Shown in pieces: positions 1-11,511 of a DNA stretch of 64,000 nucleotides (positions within the stretch are counted from its first letter, which is position 1; every line of letters starts with the position of its first letter). The stretch comes from Ulota crispa (Eukaryota > Streptophyta > Bryopsida > Orthotrichales > Orthotrichaceae). Location: NCBI GenBank assembly GCA_963920765.1, contig OY987243.1:11904001-11968000 (forward strand), given 5' to 3'. Both the position numbers and the translations under genes were made by a program. The notes under the pieces are model-generated. The model was not told the DNA's origin. It was given only the letters and a program-made list of their open reading frames with translations, and made no database searches.

Positions 1-2736
1 TCAGCCGGATCTGAAAGTCCCCGAGTGAGTGCCTCAAAGCCTAATCACATGCGTGACACTATCAATGGACAGCGCGCAACGATTGCCAAGCTCTTTGAGC
101 AAGGTACGCACCCAGCAAGCTCTCTATTTGTACATTTCTTAGCACTTCCCTAGTGTTTACTTGGTTACAGGGAACCGCATACATATTACCTAATCAAGTG
201 GTCATAATTTCTGTGCTTTCTTGCATTCATGTTCATATTGTACAACATAAGGCAATGATAATGTGTGAAACCTTTTTGCCACAGTGGGATTGCACAAGAT
301 ACTCTCTCTTTTGGAGTCAGAGGATGTGGATGTGCGGGTACATGCCGTGAAGGTTGTTGCAAATCTTGCTGCTGAAGGTATGGTTACCAAACAGCAGGTA
401 CTAGGCTTGTTTGCTTATCTCTGTAAGATGTAAAAAAGGCAAGATATTTCTTACTGATGAGTATCTTTGGTTCCTGTAGTTAGCATCCTGTTGTTGACAT
501 CCAGTTCTCAGAACTGGACTGGAGTAGAATAGAGGATTGGCCCTGCAGACCTGACTTCCTCTATTGTCTTAAAGCTGACTTAGTCCTGGTTTAAGTATAG
601 AGGACCTTAGCGTATTTTCTGCAACCGAAGTGTCAACGATACCAACCCCTACCGAACCTGCTCTCTTCTTGTGATTTTTCGATTAAACCCTAAGCCAGAC
701 AGGTCGCTCTGCCTAACGACCATTTTCAGCTCTGTCACAATTGCTTCCTCTGCAGAGTTTGCGATTTATTGAGGTTTTTGAAGAGCATCTTGAAGTTAGT
801 ATTGAGGGTTTTTAACTGCGGGGATCTTCAGAGCATTGTGCTTGTAGGAAAAATCCTTATGGTTTGTTAGATTTCCTCTTCCAGGTCCTCTGTAGTAAAA
901 TACAAAAAAACTAACTCAATCAAATTTCTGGCTGCTTGTCTCGAGTGCTTTAAATTTCATGACTGTATATGTTGGTGCAGCTGTGTGTCATTGAGCTCCT
1001 GTGTTTACACCTGTCTTGTGATTTGTTTTCTCAGAAGCAAACCAGGAAAGGATCGTGGAGGCAGGAGGTCTGGGTTCCCTTCTCAGTCTGCTGCAATGTT
1101 CTGAAGATGAAACCATTCGGCGAGTTGCAGCTGGGGCTGTGGCTAACCTTGCTATGAATGGTAACACCTCTTCTCTGCTCTATCACTTTTTGTAATGTTA
1201 CTTGTTTCGTCTATGCCTGCTTTGTATGCACAGCTAGGTCTAGATGTTTCAGGTTATTGTATGCTTGTCTTGTTGCTGAGAACGACTGTACCAAGTAGTG
1301 AATCTGTAGGATAATTCCCAGCACATTCATGTAGCTTCAGAAGGCGAGGATACTAGCATAGTGCACGGACCGACCTAATTTTTCTCTTAAGCATATTCAT
1401 TGTCCAGCCTTTCTGCTGCTTACCATTCTGTAATTCTGTTGGGAGCAGAGACAAATCAAGAGCTGATCATGGCACAAGGCGGAATAGGTCTGTTGGCCCG
1501 GACTGCAGACGATGCGGAAGACCCGCAGACACTACGGATGGTTGCGGGAGCCATAGCAAATTTATGTGGAAATGGTACTTCATCTCTGAATCCATTCTTT
1601 CAACATATTCGACTTCTCGCAGAGTGTCACTGATAAATCAAGTGATGGGCTTCCTCTGGATATTCTTTTTAAAAATTATAGCCTGTAGATCCCGGCCATA
1701 TTCAAGCACTTTGTATTGTGGTTTGTTTGCTCATTCAACTGCAGCTGTTTCCCCCACTGGGATCTCGTAGTACCAACTGTCTGAGAACTATCCTATGAGC
1801 AGCTTCATTTGTTGTACCTTTTTTGCTAGGTTTTTTACAAACGAAATATTGTGGCTCATTTCTGAACAGACAAGCTGCAAGTTAAGTTGAGGGAGGAAGG
1901 AGGTATACGCGCATTGCTTGGAATGGTGCGATCAAGGCATCCTGATGTGCTGGCTCAAGTTGCTCGAGGAATTGCAAACTTTGCAAAGTGTGAATCTAGA
2001 AGTGCTGCTCAAGGTAATGAATTCATTCTAGTGAAATGTTTTGAACTCGTATCTCTGTTTCCGTTTGCCCCTTTTGTTGTCGATAAGTTTCAAGTCGGAA
2101 TCACTTGTGATGTAGTGCCAGTTCTAGGATGCAGATCACACTACCTGGGGGAATGTCTCTCTGTATGAAGCTTATGTTTGCTAGAACAGTGAGAGACTGT
2201 ACAGCATGCGTAATATCTCGGTTTGTAGCTAAAAAATAGCTACAGGGAGCACATGATCCTTGAAACTAACAAAGAGCGTGTTGGTAGTAGCAGGCTACAA
2301 GACAGGAAGGTCCTTACTCATTGACGACGGCGCTCTGTCGTGGATCGTTGCCAACGCCAACAACGATGCCTCGCCCATCCGCCGCCACATTGAGCTCGCC
2401 CTCTGCCACTTAGCCCAGCATGGTAATTCTACCCTACCCCTTCCTCTCCTCTCACACTTTGTTAAAACCGCACTTGGCCCTAGTTTCTTCGTGTTGCAGT
2501 GGTTTCACTTTCGCTGCATGGCTTTGGTGGAGTAATAACTGGTGTACTCCTGTGGCGAATGCGCCGTGCCTGCAGAGGTGAACGCCAAGGATCTGGTGGC
2601 GGGGGGAGCTCTGTGGGAACTGGTGCGCATCTCGCGAGAGTGCTCCAGAGAGGACATTCGCAACCTCGCCCAGCGCACGCTCAACGCCAGTGGCACATTC
2701 CAGTCGGAGTTGAGGCGCCTCCACTTGGTCTATTGA
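1..2736 (+). CDS. ARK: Armadillo-repeat kinesin (KIN-U/ARK class), 3' part
   Basis: Plant KIN-U/ARK kinesins have an N-terminal motor, coiled coils and C-terminal armadillo repeats, and act in microtubule dynamics and polarised growth. Only the C-terminal 293 residues are here; the motor lies before position 1. Exons read as 1-103, 285-377, 1035-1160, 1449-1574, 1870-2013, 2294-2422 and 2576-2736 (TGA at 2734-2736), all with GT/AG borders. The joined frame is open and gives repeated ARM-type helices: VGLHKILSLLE, HAVKVVANLAAE, RIVEAGGLGSLL, RRVAAGAVANLAMN, LIMAQGGIGLLA, RMVAGAIANLCGN, REEGGIRALLGMV, VARGIANFAKCES, RRHIELALCHLAQH and WELVRISRECSREDIRNLAQ. These match the family tail, which normally ends soon after this helix with an ELRRL-type segment, as here (SELRRLHLVY). 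All internal introns are phase 1. The ARK1/2/3 subtype cannot be assigned safely without the motor. Confidence 0.93.
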
Positions 2737-3611
2737 CAGGGCCCCCATCCCCAACTGGATCTCTTCTGATGGGCTGTGACGGTCCCTTTCTCCCTTTCCT
2801 TCCTTTTTTACTTCTACCTTTTCTCCTCTTTTCCGTTTCTGAGAGTGTTGTACAATTAGGATGGAGATCATCACAACCTTTATGAATTTAGCTGTAAAAT
2901 TTGCTCCATCGTCTTTACCTTTCCCTTTTTCCTTCTTTCCCTTTCCCGGTTGCCGTTCTGTCAGTGGAGGCTGTGAGAAAGAAAGAGGGGCTCCATTGAG
3001 GTGGGTGGGATGGCACCGGTGTCTTCCTTCGAATGAGGGAGGCAGGCATTGGCTGAGTTCCGCAAGGCCAGCGCTGCTCTTCAGTTAGGGTATTGTTTTT
3101 TAGTTTCACATCATCGTTGGGCAGGCTCGGAACGGAACTCGAGACCGGAGTATGTACGCTGCTGACACATTCTTCCAGAGTCGGACTCCCTGAAATGTGG
3201 AGTCCATTGGTTTCATTGGTTTTTTTAGTTTCGTGTAATTTTATGTGGTCTCTTTGCATGACTCGTTGGTATCTCAGTAAATATGATATCTTTCAATGCG
3301 TTATTCTGAAAGTTTTTAGTGACTGTAACTCATGAGGTGGTCACCGGAGTCAAGGACTTGTATATTGATGAAAATCTGTGACTGAAAATGTCATTGCTGC
3401 TAGTTTTTTTGTCGAATCTCGTGCAACGACTAGATTTGCACTCGGAGTAAAGAGGCAGAATCAGAAGCAACTTATGTATGGTGTGTTTGGAGGGAGTGGA
3501 AGATGGAGAATCTACTGTTACTTCTGATTACATCAAACTAAAAACGTTTCTTCTTTCAGCAAGGATAATCGCTTATGTGCCCATGAGCCAGAAGTGACTT
3601 GCTTTTAACAT
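2737..3611 (+). other. 3' UTR and downstream flank of the ARK gene
   Basis: After the TGA the sequence is pyrimidine-rich and has no conserved reading frame. Part of it is probably 3' UTR. No AATAAA-type signal stands out enough to place the cleavage site. Short open frames on both strands here have no recognisable protein character. Confidence 0.4.
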
Positions 3612-3765
3612 TTGGATGGAACTTTGTTTCCAGTTTCTGATATGCTGCTATTAACAAAAGAACTGCACACTTGGACAGATAAGCTTAGAGCCGATGCGGA
3701 GATCAACCCTTCTGAAATTCCTGAGACCCCTACCCCAGTAATTTCACATGATAAGTTTTTAGTGG
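3612..3765 (+). other. Exon-like fragment, unrecognised
   Basis: An open frame begins with ATG at 3615 and reads GTLFPVSDMLLLTKELHTW, then KLRADAEINPSEIPETPTP. It runs into a good splice-donor sequence (GG followed by GTAAGT at 3766). Amino-acid composition and the donor make it look like a first exon or gene fragment, but I cannot match it to a family and found no downstream partner exon. It could be chance. Confidence 0.2.
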
Positions 3766-3871
3766 GTAAGTTATGGAATTTAGCACATGGATTTGGTATT
3801 TTACCAATCAACTCTGACATATTGTAACTTTTGCATGTTATAATCAAATGTCTGTCTTCTGACTTTGCCAC

Positions 3872-4275
3872 AAGTTTGTAAACGTATTTGTATGAGTAGG
3901 TTTAGAAATTTGAGCTCAAGGATAAGCTCGTAAATAATTTTGCTTGGTTATAAATTAAACTACCCTAGGGAAAGAACTATGTGAAAAGTACCCTAATCTA
4001 ACAAACGAGATGCCAATTAATTCTTCTCAGAAGATAAGAACAAACTTATGTTTTGTTTGTATACTCAAATCTTGCTCATTAAAAAAAAACATTATTAACT
4101 CTAATTCCTTGTGGTTCTTGTAAACACAGAGGCTCACCGTTGTGTTCATTGAAGTTGCACATACAAATTAATGTGGTGTTACAAGCTGCTTTTCATTAAC
4201 ATCATTATCTAGCAACCCAACAAACATCACCTTTGTGAAGAGTAAGCTTAGTAAGCAACAAGTTTTACTCAACAT
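3872..4275. other. AT-rich intergenic, nothing seen
   Basis: No coding frame, terminal repeat or tandem structure was recognised before the TTAA-bounded element that follows. Confidence 0.5.
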
Positions 4276-4279
4276 TTAA

Positions 4280-4491
4280 CCCCTGAAAGGCCCTTGGGCT
4301 CTAGAGATACAGTAACAAATACGGTCGCAACCAATATTCAAAAGTTTGAATTAGCTAGAAATTAAGTGTTACAACCATACATATTAAAGGGTTGTATGAT
4401 GGTGGGTGCATAATTATTTTTGGAAAGCCCTCAGAACAGCTCAAATATGGCTGTACATATGGCCACAGATGGCCGATGGGCCATTTGGGGA
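4280..4491. mobile_element. TTAA-family element, short subfamily (copy 1)
   Basis: A 212-bp non-coding element begins CCCCTGAAAGGCCCTTGGGC and ends GGGCCATTTGGGGA. TTAA flanks both sides (4276-4279 and 4492-4495). The body is the reverse complement of the element at 58919-59129, for example the segment around GTATGGTTGTAACACTTAA on the other strand. Two dispersed copies of nearly equal length in opposite orientation support a mobile unit. There is no transposase, so it would be non-autonomous. Confidence 0.8.
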
Positions 4492-4495
4492 TTAA

Positions 4496-5002
4496 AGCTA
4501 GTTCTTGGTGTCACACTCATATGATTTCAACAATTTAATAATCAAGCTTTTTTATATGCTCTGAAAAGAATAAGGTGCACATAGAACAAAAAAATAAAAA
4601 AAGCGTTGCTAATATATATTTGGAGACCCCAAAAGTCCAAATTGTTTGGTTAGTTTTGGTTTTATAAATGTCTAGGTTGCTAGTCAATAGTCCAAAATAT
4701 TATTGTAATGGTTGGCATTTCAAAAATATATGAGAGGGTATAATCTTGTCATTGGTATTATTACGTAGACTAGTGGACCCATGCACCCTTCAGGCCCACT
4801 TCAAACACATAAGTTAAGGGTGAAGGTTTTAATCATGATTTGTTTGTTGTTTATTTTAATCATTTATTCCAATCACGCTTATCATTTTATTTATTTTAAT
4901 TGTTTCTTGCTTGCTTAATCACGTCATGTTGTCGCTTATTTTAATCATTTTTTTGCTTATTTTAATGGTTTTTGTGACAAGTGAGGCTAATCATGTTTTT
5001 AA
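4496..5002. repeat. AT-rich spacer and first part of a TTATTTTAATCATTTTT repeat array
   Basis: From about 4845 the sequence repeats CTTATTTTAATCATTTTT-like units separated by GTGACAAGTGAGGC-like spacers. The array continues on the other side of the hairpin element at 5003-5393, so it was interrupted by that insertion. 4496-4840 holds nothing recognisable. Confidence 0.55.
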
Positions 5003-5393
5003 GGGAATTGATATGTGCACACCAAGGGTTGATATTTGCATACCCCCCAAGAGGTAAATTGTAGATTTCTATCATCAAAAAGTTGAATTTGAGAAATTTG
5101 AATTCAAATTTGGACATAGAGACCATGATTTACTCTAGAACCATAAAAAAAGTTGCAGTTTAACAACATTCAGTGAAAAAGCTTAGCTAGGGGAAAAAAT
5201 GTTACTTTTACTTTTGTTTGTAAAAAAAGATAAGCTTTTTCATTGGGTGTTGTTCAATTGCAAACTTTTATATGGTTCCAAAGTAAACCATGGTCTCTAA
5301 GTCCATATTTGAATTCAAAATTCTCAAATTCAGATTTTTGATGGTAGAAATCTACAATTTACCTCCCAAGGGAGTGTGCACATATCAATTCCC
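5003..5393. mobile_element. Foldback (hairpin) element, GGGAATTGATATGTG family, copy 1
   Basis: It begins GGGAATTGATATGTGCACAC and ends with the inverse GTGCACATATCAATTCCC. The two halves are inverted copies of each other around a centre near 5205, with paired blocks such as AGAGACCATG and CATGGTCTCT, and AAAAAGCTTA and TAAGCTTTTT. A second copy lies at 35305-35716. It is non-coding. The target duplication is unclear because the flanks are runs of T followed by AA. Confidence 0.8.
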
Positions 5394-5520
5394 TTTTTTA
5401 ATCATTTTTTAATGTGTGACATGTAAGGCTTATTTTAATCATTTTTTTTAATGTGTATGAGAGGTGAGGCTTATTTTAATCATTTTTTTTAACGTGTGAC
5501 AAGTGAGATATCAATCCAAG
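5394..5520. repeat. Second part of the TTATTTTAATCATTTTT array
   Basis: At least three direct units of roughly 40-50 bp, each with TTATTTTAATCATTTTT then a TGTGTGACAAGTGAGG-like tail, continue the array seen before the hairpin insertion. Confidence 0.6.
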
Positions 5521-5876
5521 AACTTTTTATGATTTTTTTTATCACCCCCCTATGGCCCCATGCATGCCCCATGTGCAATTTTATTATGGGAGTGCATGGC
5601 TTGCCCCCATGCCACGTAGAAAAATCATGCTTGACTGACAAACACCCAATTCTATTATTTATATAGACATAGTGAATGTAGATTTTCAACATTTGGAACC
5701 TATCTTACAGTGTAACACACCCAAAACTCTTTGTTAGAAAATCACCCATTTTTAGTAATTTGGTCCCTCTACATAGATGCATCATTATGCAGATTGCATT
5801 TGAAAGAATCTGTTTGCTCAGAATACAATAATATATTTTTAATAAAATTCCACATTTTTAGTTCCATTGAATTTCA
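5521..5876. other. AT-rich intergenic, nothing seen
   Basis: No coding or repeat structure recognised. Confidence 0.5.
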
Positions 5877-6478
5877 GGGAAAATTTCATGGTTACCCCTA
5901 AAGTTTGCCATATTCAGAAATTTCACAAACACCCTTGGATCAAAATTTTCAGGCATTTGTTTTGTTGTGTAAGGTAGGAGCATCCATAAACTTCAAACTA
6001 AGGGTTTTGAGCATGGTGACTATTAATAAACAACTAGCAAATTATAGGATCCTATAAGGAACAAAAAAAAAAGAGTTTGCACTTTCAAATGTATTATTTG
6101 GATATTATGAGAATAAGCTGTGAATTTTTAAAGAGCAAATTGCCATTGCACCCATAACCACTTTTAAGATTTCATGTTCACATGTTGTACATCCTTGTCA
6201 TTACATCTATTTACTTCCATAGATTTTCCAAGATTTCAAAGGTGACGGTTATGGGGACACTAATGCTTATGGGTGTTCCTACCTTATACCATTTCCTTTC
6301 TTCCTTTGTGCGCATGCATGACAAAATAGAAGTAGTGTGTACAAAGGGAGAAGGAAGTGACATGCACAACAAAACAATTGCCGAAAAGTTTTAGTCCAAG
6401 GGTATTTGTGAAATTTCTGAAAAAGGAGGGGATCTATGAAAATATGACAAATTTCAGAGGTATCCATGAAATCTTCCC
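5877..6478. mobile_element. Foldback element, GGGAAAATTTCATGG family, copy 1 (split by an insertion)
   Basis: The ends are GGGAAAATTTCATGGTTACC and TATCCATGAAATCTTCCC. The internal inverted motifs are ACACCCTTGGATCAAAA and AGTCCAAGGGTATTTGTG. Uninterrupted relatives at 54313-54625 and 54686-54994 are about 310 bp. This copy is about 602 bp because an AGGTAGG-family element (5972-6284) sits in its middle, right after the conserved TTTGTTTTGTTGTG motif. Confidence 0.85.
5972..6284. mobile_element. AGGTAGG-family MITE, copy 1 (nested)
   Basis: A 313-bp element has left end AGGTAGGAGCATCCATAAAC and right end GCTTATGGGTGTTCCTACCT, with TA on both sides (5970-5971 and 6285-6286). The body is shared, in reverse orientation, with copies at 20330 and 30802, and in the same orientation with the copy at 46175. 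It is non-coding. TA duplication suggests a Tc1/mariner-type mobiliser (inference). It is inserted in the foldback element 5877-6478. Confidence 0.85.
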
Positions 6479-7339
6479 TAAATTTTAAACACTTAAATTT
6501 GAATTTTTAAAAATAAATTCTAAATTAGCAAAATTTAGTGCTTGACGCAAAAAATAACCTCAAACCTTACAATGCAATTAAAAGGTGAAGTTTGATATGC
6601 ATAAGTTACAAAGACATATTAAACAACTTTTGTGATATATGTTAATAGAATTTGTAGCTCCTTTTAATTTGTTCTTGAAAAGAGAAATTTAAAACATTGA
6701 TAAAGCCCCTACATATTGTACAAGCTTAATTGGAGCGATTCATAAAAGGTGTAGAAGACAAAATAAATAGACTACATTAGAGGAAATTGTTGGAGCTTTA
6801 GTCTTTCACCTCTCTTATATTTCAAAGCAATCATTCATGTATGTGCCAAGAAATTGTACATTTTGTTGGGGTTCAAAATCTATGATGATAGTATTTTTTT
6901 GGTATTTAACACTAAATGTAAGAAATATTATTTAATATTTAATTCCAAAAAATAAGTCTCAATATCTAAATGATTACAAACTTGCAACTAAGGTATTCTA
7001 TAGTTTATTTTTAATAATTACATTGCAATTATTAATAAATAATGCTCCTATGTGTGTGCATAAATGTGTGTCTATACATATGTGTGTGTGTGTTTGTGTG
7101 TGTGCGCATACATTCTTTTATGAACTTGATCAATATGTTTTTAGTGTTGTTTTTGTAGTGACCGTTTCAAAATGACTACATATACACAAGTTCTAAGAGA
7201 TTTTTTTAATATATAGTATATGAATTTTTTTTTTGAAACAATTCAAAGACCCAAATGGATCACTTAGCGCCACGGTTTAAATTGTTGTAAATTTTTGGCC
7301 TAAAACTTACTTGAGTATATGCCTAGCAAATACAAGACT
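6479..7339. repeat. AT-rich intergenic with a TG microsatellite at 7051-7108
   Basis: The only structure seen is an imperfect (TG)n tract at 7051-7108. No gene was recognised. Confidence 0.6.
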
Positions 7340-8178
7340 GTAATATGAGGGTCTGGATCCAGGCTTCTTTGCCCGATTAGGAGCAGCGGCCGGGTATCCA
7401 TCGCCATGCCGGCCGACTGGACTCGATGAGGTGGGCCTGATGTGGCGGCCACGTCCCCGGTGTTGTTGCCGAAAGCTAAAGTTTACTCCATCGCCATCGC
7501 CGGCTGGCGATGTGACACATCTTCACAAAAGCAACACCTTTAGGAGTGCGTTTGCCATTTCTCCACCACGTTCATTTGAAATTTTGCTGTTATTCACTTT
7601 CCACTTGCGCTCCTTACCAGGTCAACGCCTTCTGGCACTTACCTGGTGCGTGCAATTTGTTGCTCCATGTTTAGAGATTTGCGGATTTACAACTTTATAT
7701 GCGCAATTCAATTTGAAGGCTACCTTGCAAAGTTGTCTCGCTATTGCAATTTGTAGCCTCCGTTCTAACCGTCTCAGTTGTGATTTTAAAATTTTAAACA
7801 TGGAATTTGCTAGAGGCATTTCAAGGTGAGTTCCCTAGGTTTTTACTAGCGCTCTTTTGAGGCCCCAACATGTGTGTGTCGCTTGAGTTTTACTGGTTTT
7901 TGCTTTTTTGTTACTCTAGGCTCTAGCAATGTGCTGATTTACTCATAATCTGTTTACAGAATGTTTGTTGCGTATTTTGTGTAGACAAATTGCAGAATTG
8001 CCTTGGTGCATTCTTGTTTAGGTTGTGAGGAATTGACAGCCACAATTTGTTGTAGTATTTGTTGGTGAGGCGTGCAGCACTTGCGGTTTGGCTTGCCGTG
8101 ATATAGTCGACAGACACCTTCAAAGATTGAAGCATATATTAACCCCACATGGAGCTTGCTAAACCTATTGCATTGTGA
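7340..8178 (+). other. Moderately GC-rich leader of the hAT-like relic
   Basis: From about 7340 base composition changes abruptly to GC-rich DNA (CGGCCGGGTATCCATCGCC, GTGGCGGCCACGTCCCCGG). A splice-donor-like GGTGAGTTCC follows the ATG-containing stretch near 7800. It precedes the transposase relic directly and could be its old promoter, 5' exon and intron. No conserved protein can be read in it. Confidence 0.35.
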
Positions 8179-11100
8179 ATGTTTTGTATGTTATCTTTTG
8201 TTGCTGCATTTGTTAGTTCAAAGATGACAAAATCAGCAAAAATGCAATGCATGCTTTGCAAATTCCTTTACAAAAGTTGTGTTTCAAGTGAAAGTGAGGT
8301 TGTAAGCGTAGTTATGCAATCCAAGGTGCAAATTCCTGGAAGTTTAGAGGTCCGTTGTGAGGTTGAGTCAACACAGGAGGAGTCTATTATTGTTGCAACT
8401 TGTAAAGGGAAAGAAAAATTGCAAGAAGACTCTGTGGGTATCACCGCTAATATTCCTCCCAAAGTGTCCCTTGTAGGCTACTCTATTTTGAATGTTGTCT
8501 CTATCCCTGTTGCAAGCTCTTCACAAAACGAGCTGTCTAGTAAGAGGAAAAAGAGCTATGAATTGAGGTGCCATTTTCAGGATTCTTGGGTAGCAAAAGT
8601 ACCCCTGGCAAAGAGTGTTGTTGGTGTTGATGGTTGTGTCATGCATGTTTGATGCAAGATTTGTTATGAAGTGGAGGGAAGTAAGAAACTATTGGTTCTA
8701 AAACTAGACTCACTGTACAAACATGCAAGGCGGAGGACTTTGCTTTGCGATGTTGAGAAGCTGAAGCAAGGTGAGTACTATTATTTAGGTACCAACATGC
8801 ATGTCAATAATGAACAAGTCTATTTTGCAAAAAGAGGTGATACTATTATGCAGAAGGTAATGTTAGGTGTTGTGATGGAGAGGCACATGAAGTTGGTCCA
8901 ATTTTGCATGTTATTCGAGGTTCTCACGCAAGTTTTGCCTATGGCTGACTATTCTGGTATGCAAAATTTGTTGAAGCTTTTAAACACTTTGAACTTACCT
9001 TGTAAGCATTGGTGTGAACCCTCCGGATGGGAGATGGCGGAGACTATGGGTTTGGTGATTTCTTGCCAGTTGAAAGAAGCTTTGCAGAAGCAACTTGCAT
9101 TTTGGTGTCAGTTGATGAAGTGATGTCCAATTGACAACCAACTTTGGTTGTTGGTCCATGTCTATATGCCGCACCTTTTTGGAAGGCGCTCGCTTCTCCT
9201 GCAACTTGAATGAGTAGTTGGTGATTCAAATTTGGCCAACCTGCTTCACGTGATTCATTTAGCTCTAACTAATAGCAAGGGCCTCACCAATGACTAGATT
9301 GGTGAAAAGTTAATTTATTTCGGGGCTGATGGAGCCAGTGTTTTTAAAGGATGCTGAACAAGTGTTAAACAACAGATAGTGGAGAAATATGCTCCATACA
9401 CCATGGGCGTGCACTGCATGGCACACCACATAAATTTGGTTGTAGAAGCTTTGTCTAATTTATAAATAGTTAATAAGTTGGAGAGTCTCTATACCCAATT
9501 GCAGTTGTATTATTTTGTATCACCAAAGAGACATCTGAAGTTTACAAAATTGGCAGAGATTGTGGAGACTTCAAGATGAAAAATCCTAAATCAAATATTA
9601 ACAAGATGGATCTCATTGTTGGAGCCTCTCAAGCGCATCATGCTCAACTACAAGGCCCTCATTGTAAAATTCAGCAAAAACGCACATAAAGAAAGTGCAC
9701 CCAAACAAAACTTATTACTCTTTTCTGATGTTACCCCGCTATTGGTATTGCCATGTGTCTATCCTTTGCTGGAATATATTCAATCCTTGATCAAATTCTC
9801 TCAATCAAGGTTTGCATACATTTCTAATTATATAACAGCTGTCAAATTTATCAAGCTAAAATTCAAATGATTTACGTTGGTAAAGGCATATCCTCCCAAA
9901 AGACTTATATTCAAATGTTTCTTGACATAGCCAGTGACTATTCTCACATCGTGACCCAGGATTGGGGCATTGATCTCAATAATGGAAAGGGGAGCCTATT
10001 GTTTTGCATCAACGGGCATTTGTATCATGTCCACATCATCTGCCCTATGATCGATGCGTAGCAGTCAATGAATCAAACGGGCTTTGAGGCTGCAGTGACA
10101 TTTGTAAAGGAACAATGCACCTCAGCTGCTAAAGTATTCATTCAGCAGTTGGACCGCAGATTTCCTCACTCTAAAATCATGGAAGCTCTTGAAGTGGTAT
10201 TTCGCTAAATCCTCAATAGAGTAGTTGCAAGAAACACTTCACTGTTTTGTCTCAAACACCCTTAAAACTGGTAGTATTATGTAGTACTATGAGCTTTTGA
10301 AATATATATTTTTAAACAAAATAAAATATAGAAAATTTGTAAAGCACTTAAAATAACATACTCGTGAAAATTCAGACCTAGAAAAAAATTATTCTAAAAG
10401 TTGTGCACAAAACAAAATCACCAACAAAAAGCCAATTTCTTTCTTGCTTTTTAGAAAATAGTAAAATCATTCAAAAAAATAAAATAAAAAATGGCCATTT
10501 GAAAACCCATTAAACACATTCACATGGTACAATTGCTTTGCTGAGGAATTTCTTTGTATTTCACCAATGAAGGGAGATAGGATGCCCACTTTGAGACAAT
10601 GTAGATGCCATGGAATTTATATTTTTGCAATACCCTTCTATAAATGCATGTAAGCATGCTCCATAAACAATATCCTTGATTTATAACCCTAGAAAAGCTT
10701 TTTTGGACCCAAAATAGTACTAAAAACCCCCAAAATGGCCAAGGTAGACACCTATTTAGGGGCTATTCAAAAATAGTAAAATAATTAAAAAAAAACCAAA
10801 AAAATTTAGAAAAGGTTTTTAACTATGACATGTACCTTCCTCTGAAATTTCAGCTCAAAAGAACTTAATGCGCAAAAGTTACAAGCCAAAAAGCACTTAC
10901 ATGAGGTGAAGGGGACAAAAAATAGTACAAGTGTTTCTTGCAATTACCCAATGGGAGGAGCTATTTCCCATGCACATGGAAGTCATCAAGAGATGGTTAT
11001 GTGGAACCAAGTTTATATAGTTTGGCCGAGGTGAAGAGGCGGAGGTGAGGCAATTCTCTGGCCTTCTTGATGACGTCAATTGTATTTGCAAACATTGCTT

Positions 11101-11511
11101 TTTAAGATGACCATGCGCTCACAGTCTCCATATGCCATGGAGCCGCCCTTCACTATGAACCCTATAACCAAGCTTTGGCATAAGCTTGGTTTTAGCGTAC
11201 TTTTGCTTAATAAACTCAAGGAATACATAAAACTAGTTGAGTTTGCAATAACTGCTGTGTTGGGCAGTGTCAAGGATGAGAGGACCTTTTCCACTCTTAG
11301 TTTTTGCAAAACTAAGATCCAGAACAGGTTGCAAGGTCACCTTGAAACGGTGGTCAACATGTACTCTCAACCATTTTATGACCTGGAGAGTTTTCCGCAC
11401 TTTGAAGCCTTTAACACATGGTGGGAGTCTCGCATAAGAGTGGAGGCAAATCATTATTGCTCCTTTCTCCATAATTGTCATGGTTTCTTGATTTATCCTT
11501 GTGAAATGTGA
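8179..11511 (+). pseudogene. Degraded hAT-like transposase with zinc finger
   Basis: Most of 8179-9870 reads in one frame and resembles a plant zinc-finger/hAT-type transposase. A CxxC...H finger lies at about 8570-8735 (CKICYEVEG, LDSLYKHARRR). An RNase-H-like core follows with FGADGASVF and YTMGVHCMAHHINLV (about 9320-9440) and then ILTRWISLLEPLKRIM (9590-9640). The C-terminal hAT dimerisation region is at 11233-11440 (SVKDERTFSTLSFCKTKIQN). It is broken by several in-frame stops: TGA at 8650 where an Arg is expected, 9211, 9292, 9352, 9463 and 9577. A short frame slip occurs near 9085-9122, and a 719-bp insertion lies at 10225-10943. Several stops are TGA where CGA would be expected, consistent with decay of methylated CpG. 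No intact terminal repeats were found. Confidence 0.8.
10225..10943. mobile_element. 719-bp element with TTGCAAGAAACACTT terminal inverted repeats, inside the hAT relic
   Basis: The left end TTGCAAGAAACACTTCACTG is mirrored by the right end AAGTGTTTCTTGCAA, a perfect 15-bp inverted repeat followed by weaker similarity (CTGTTTTGTC against CTATTTTTTGTC). It separates two transposase-like segments, ending FPHSKIMEALEVVF on the left and reaching the dimerisation domain on the right. It is non-coding and a target duplication was not resolved. Confidence 0.6.

Noticed and set aside
2452-2874. 140-codon minus-strand frame antisense to the ARK gene
   Set aside because: It is the shadow of the GC-rich last exon on the other strand, with no recognisable motifs.
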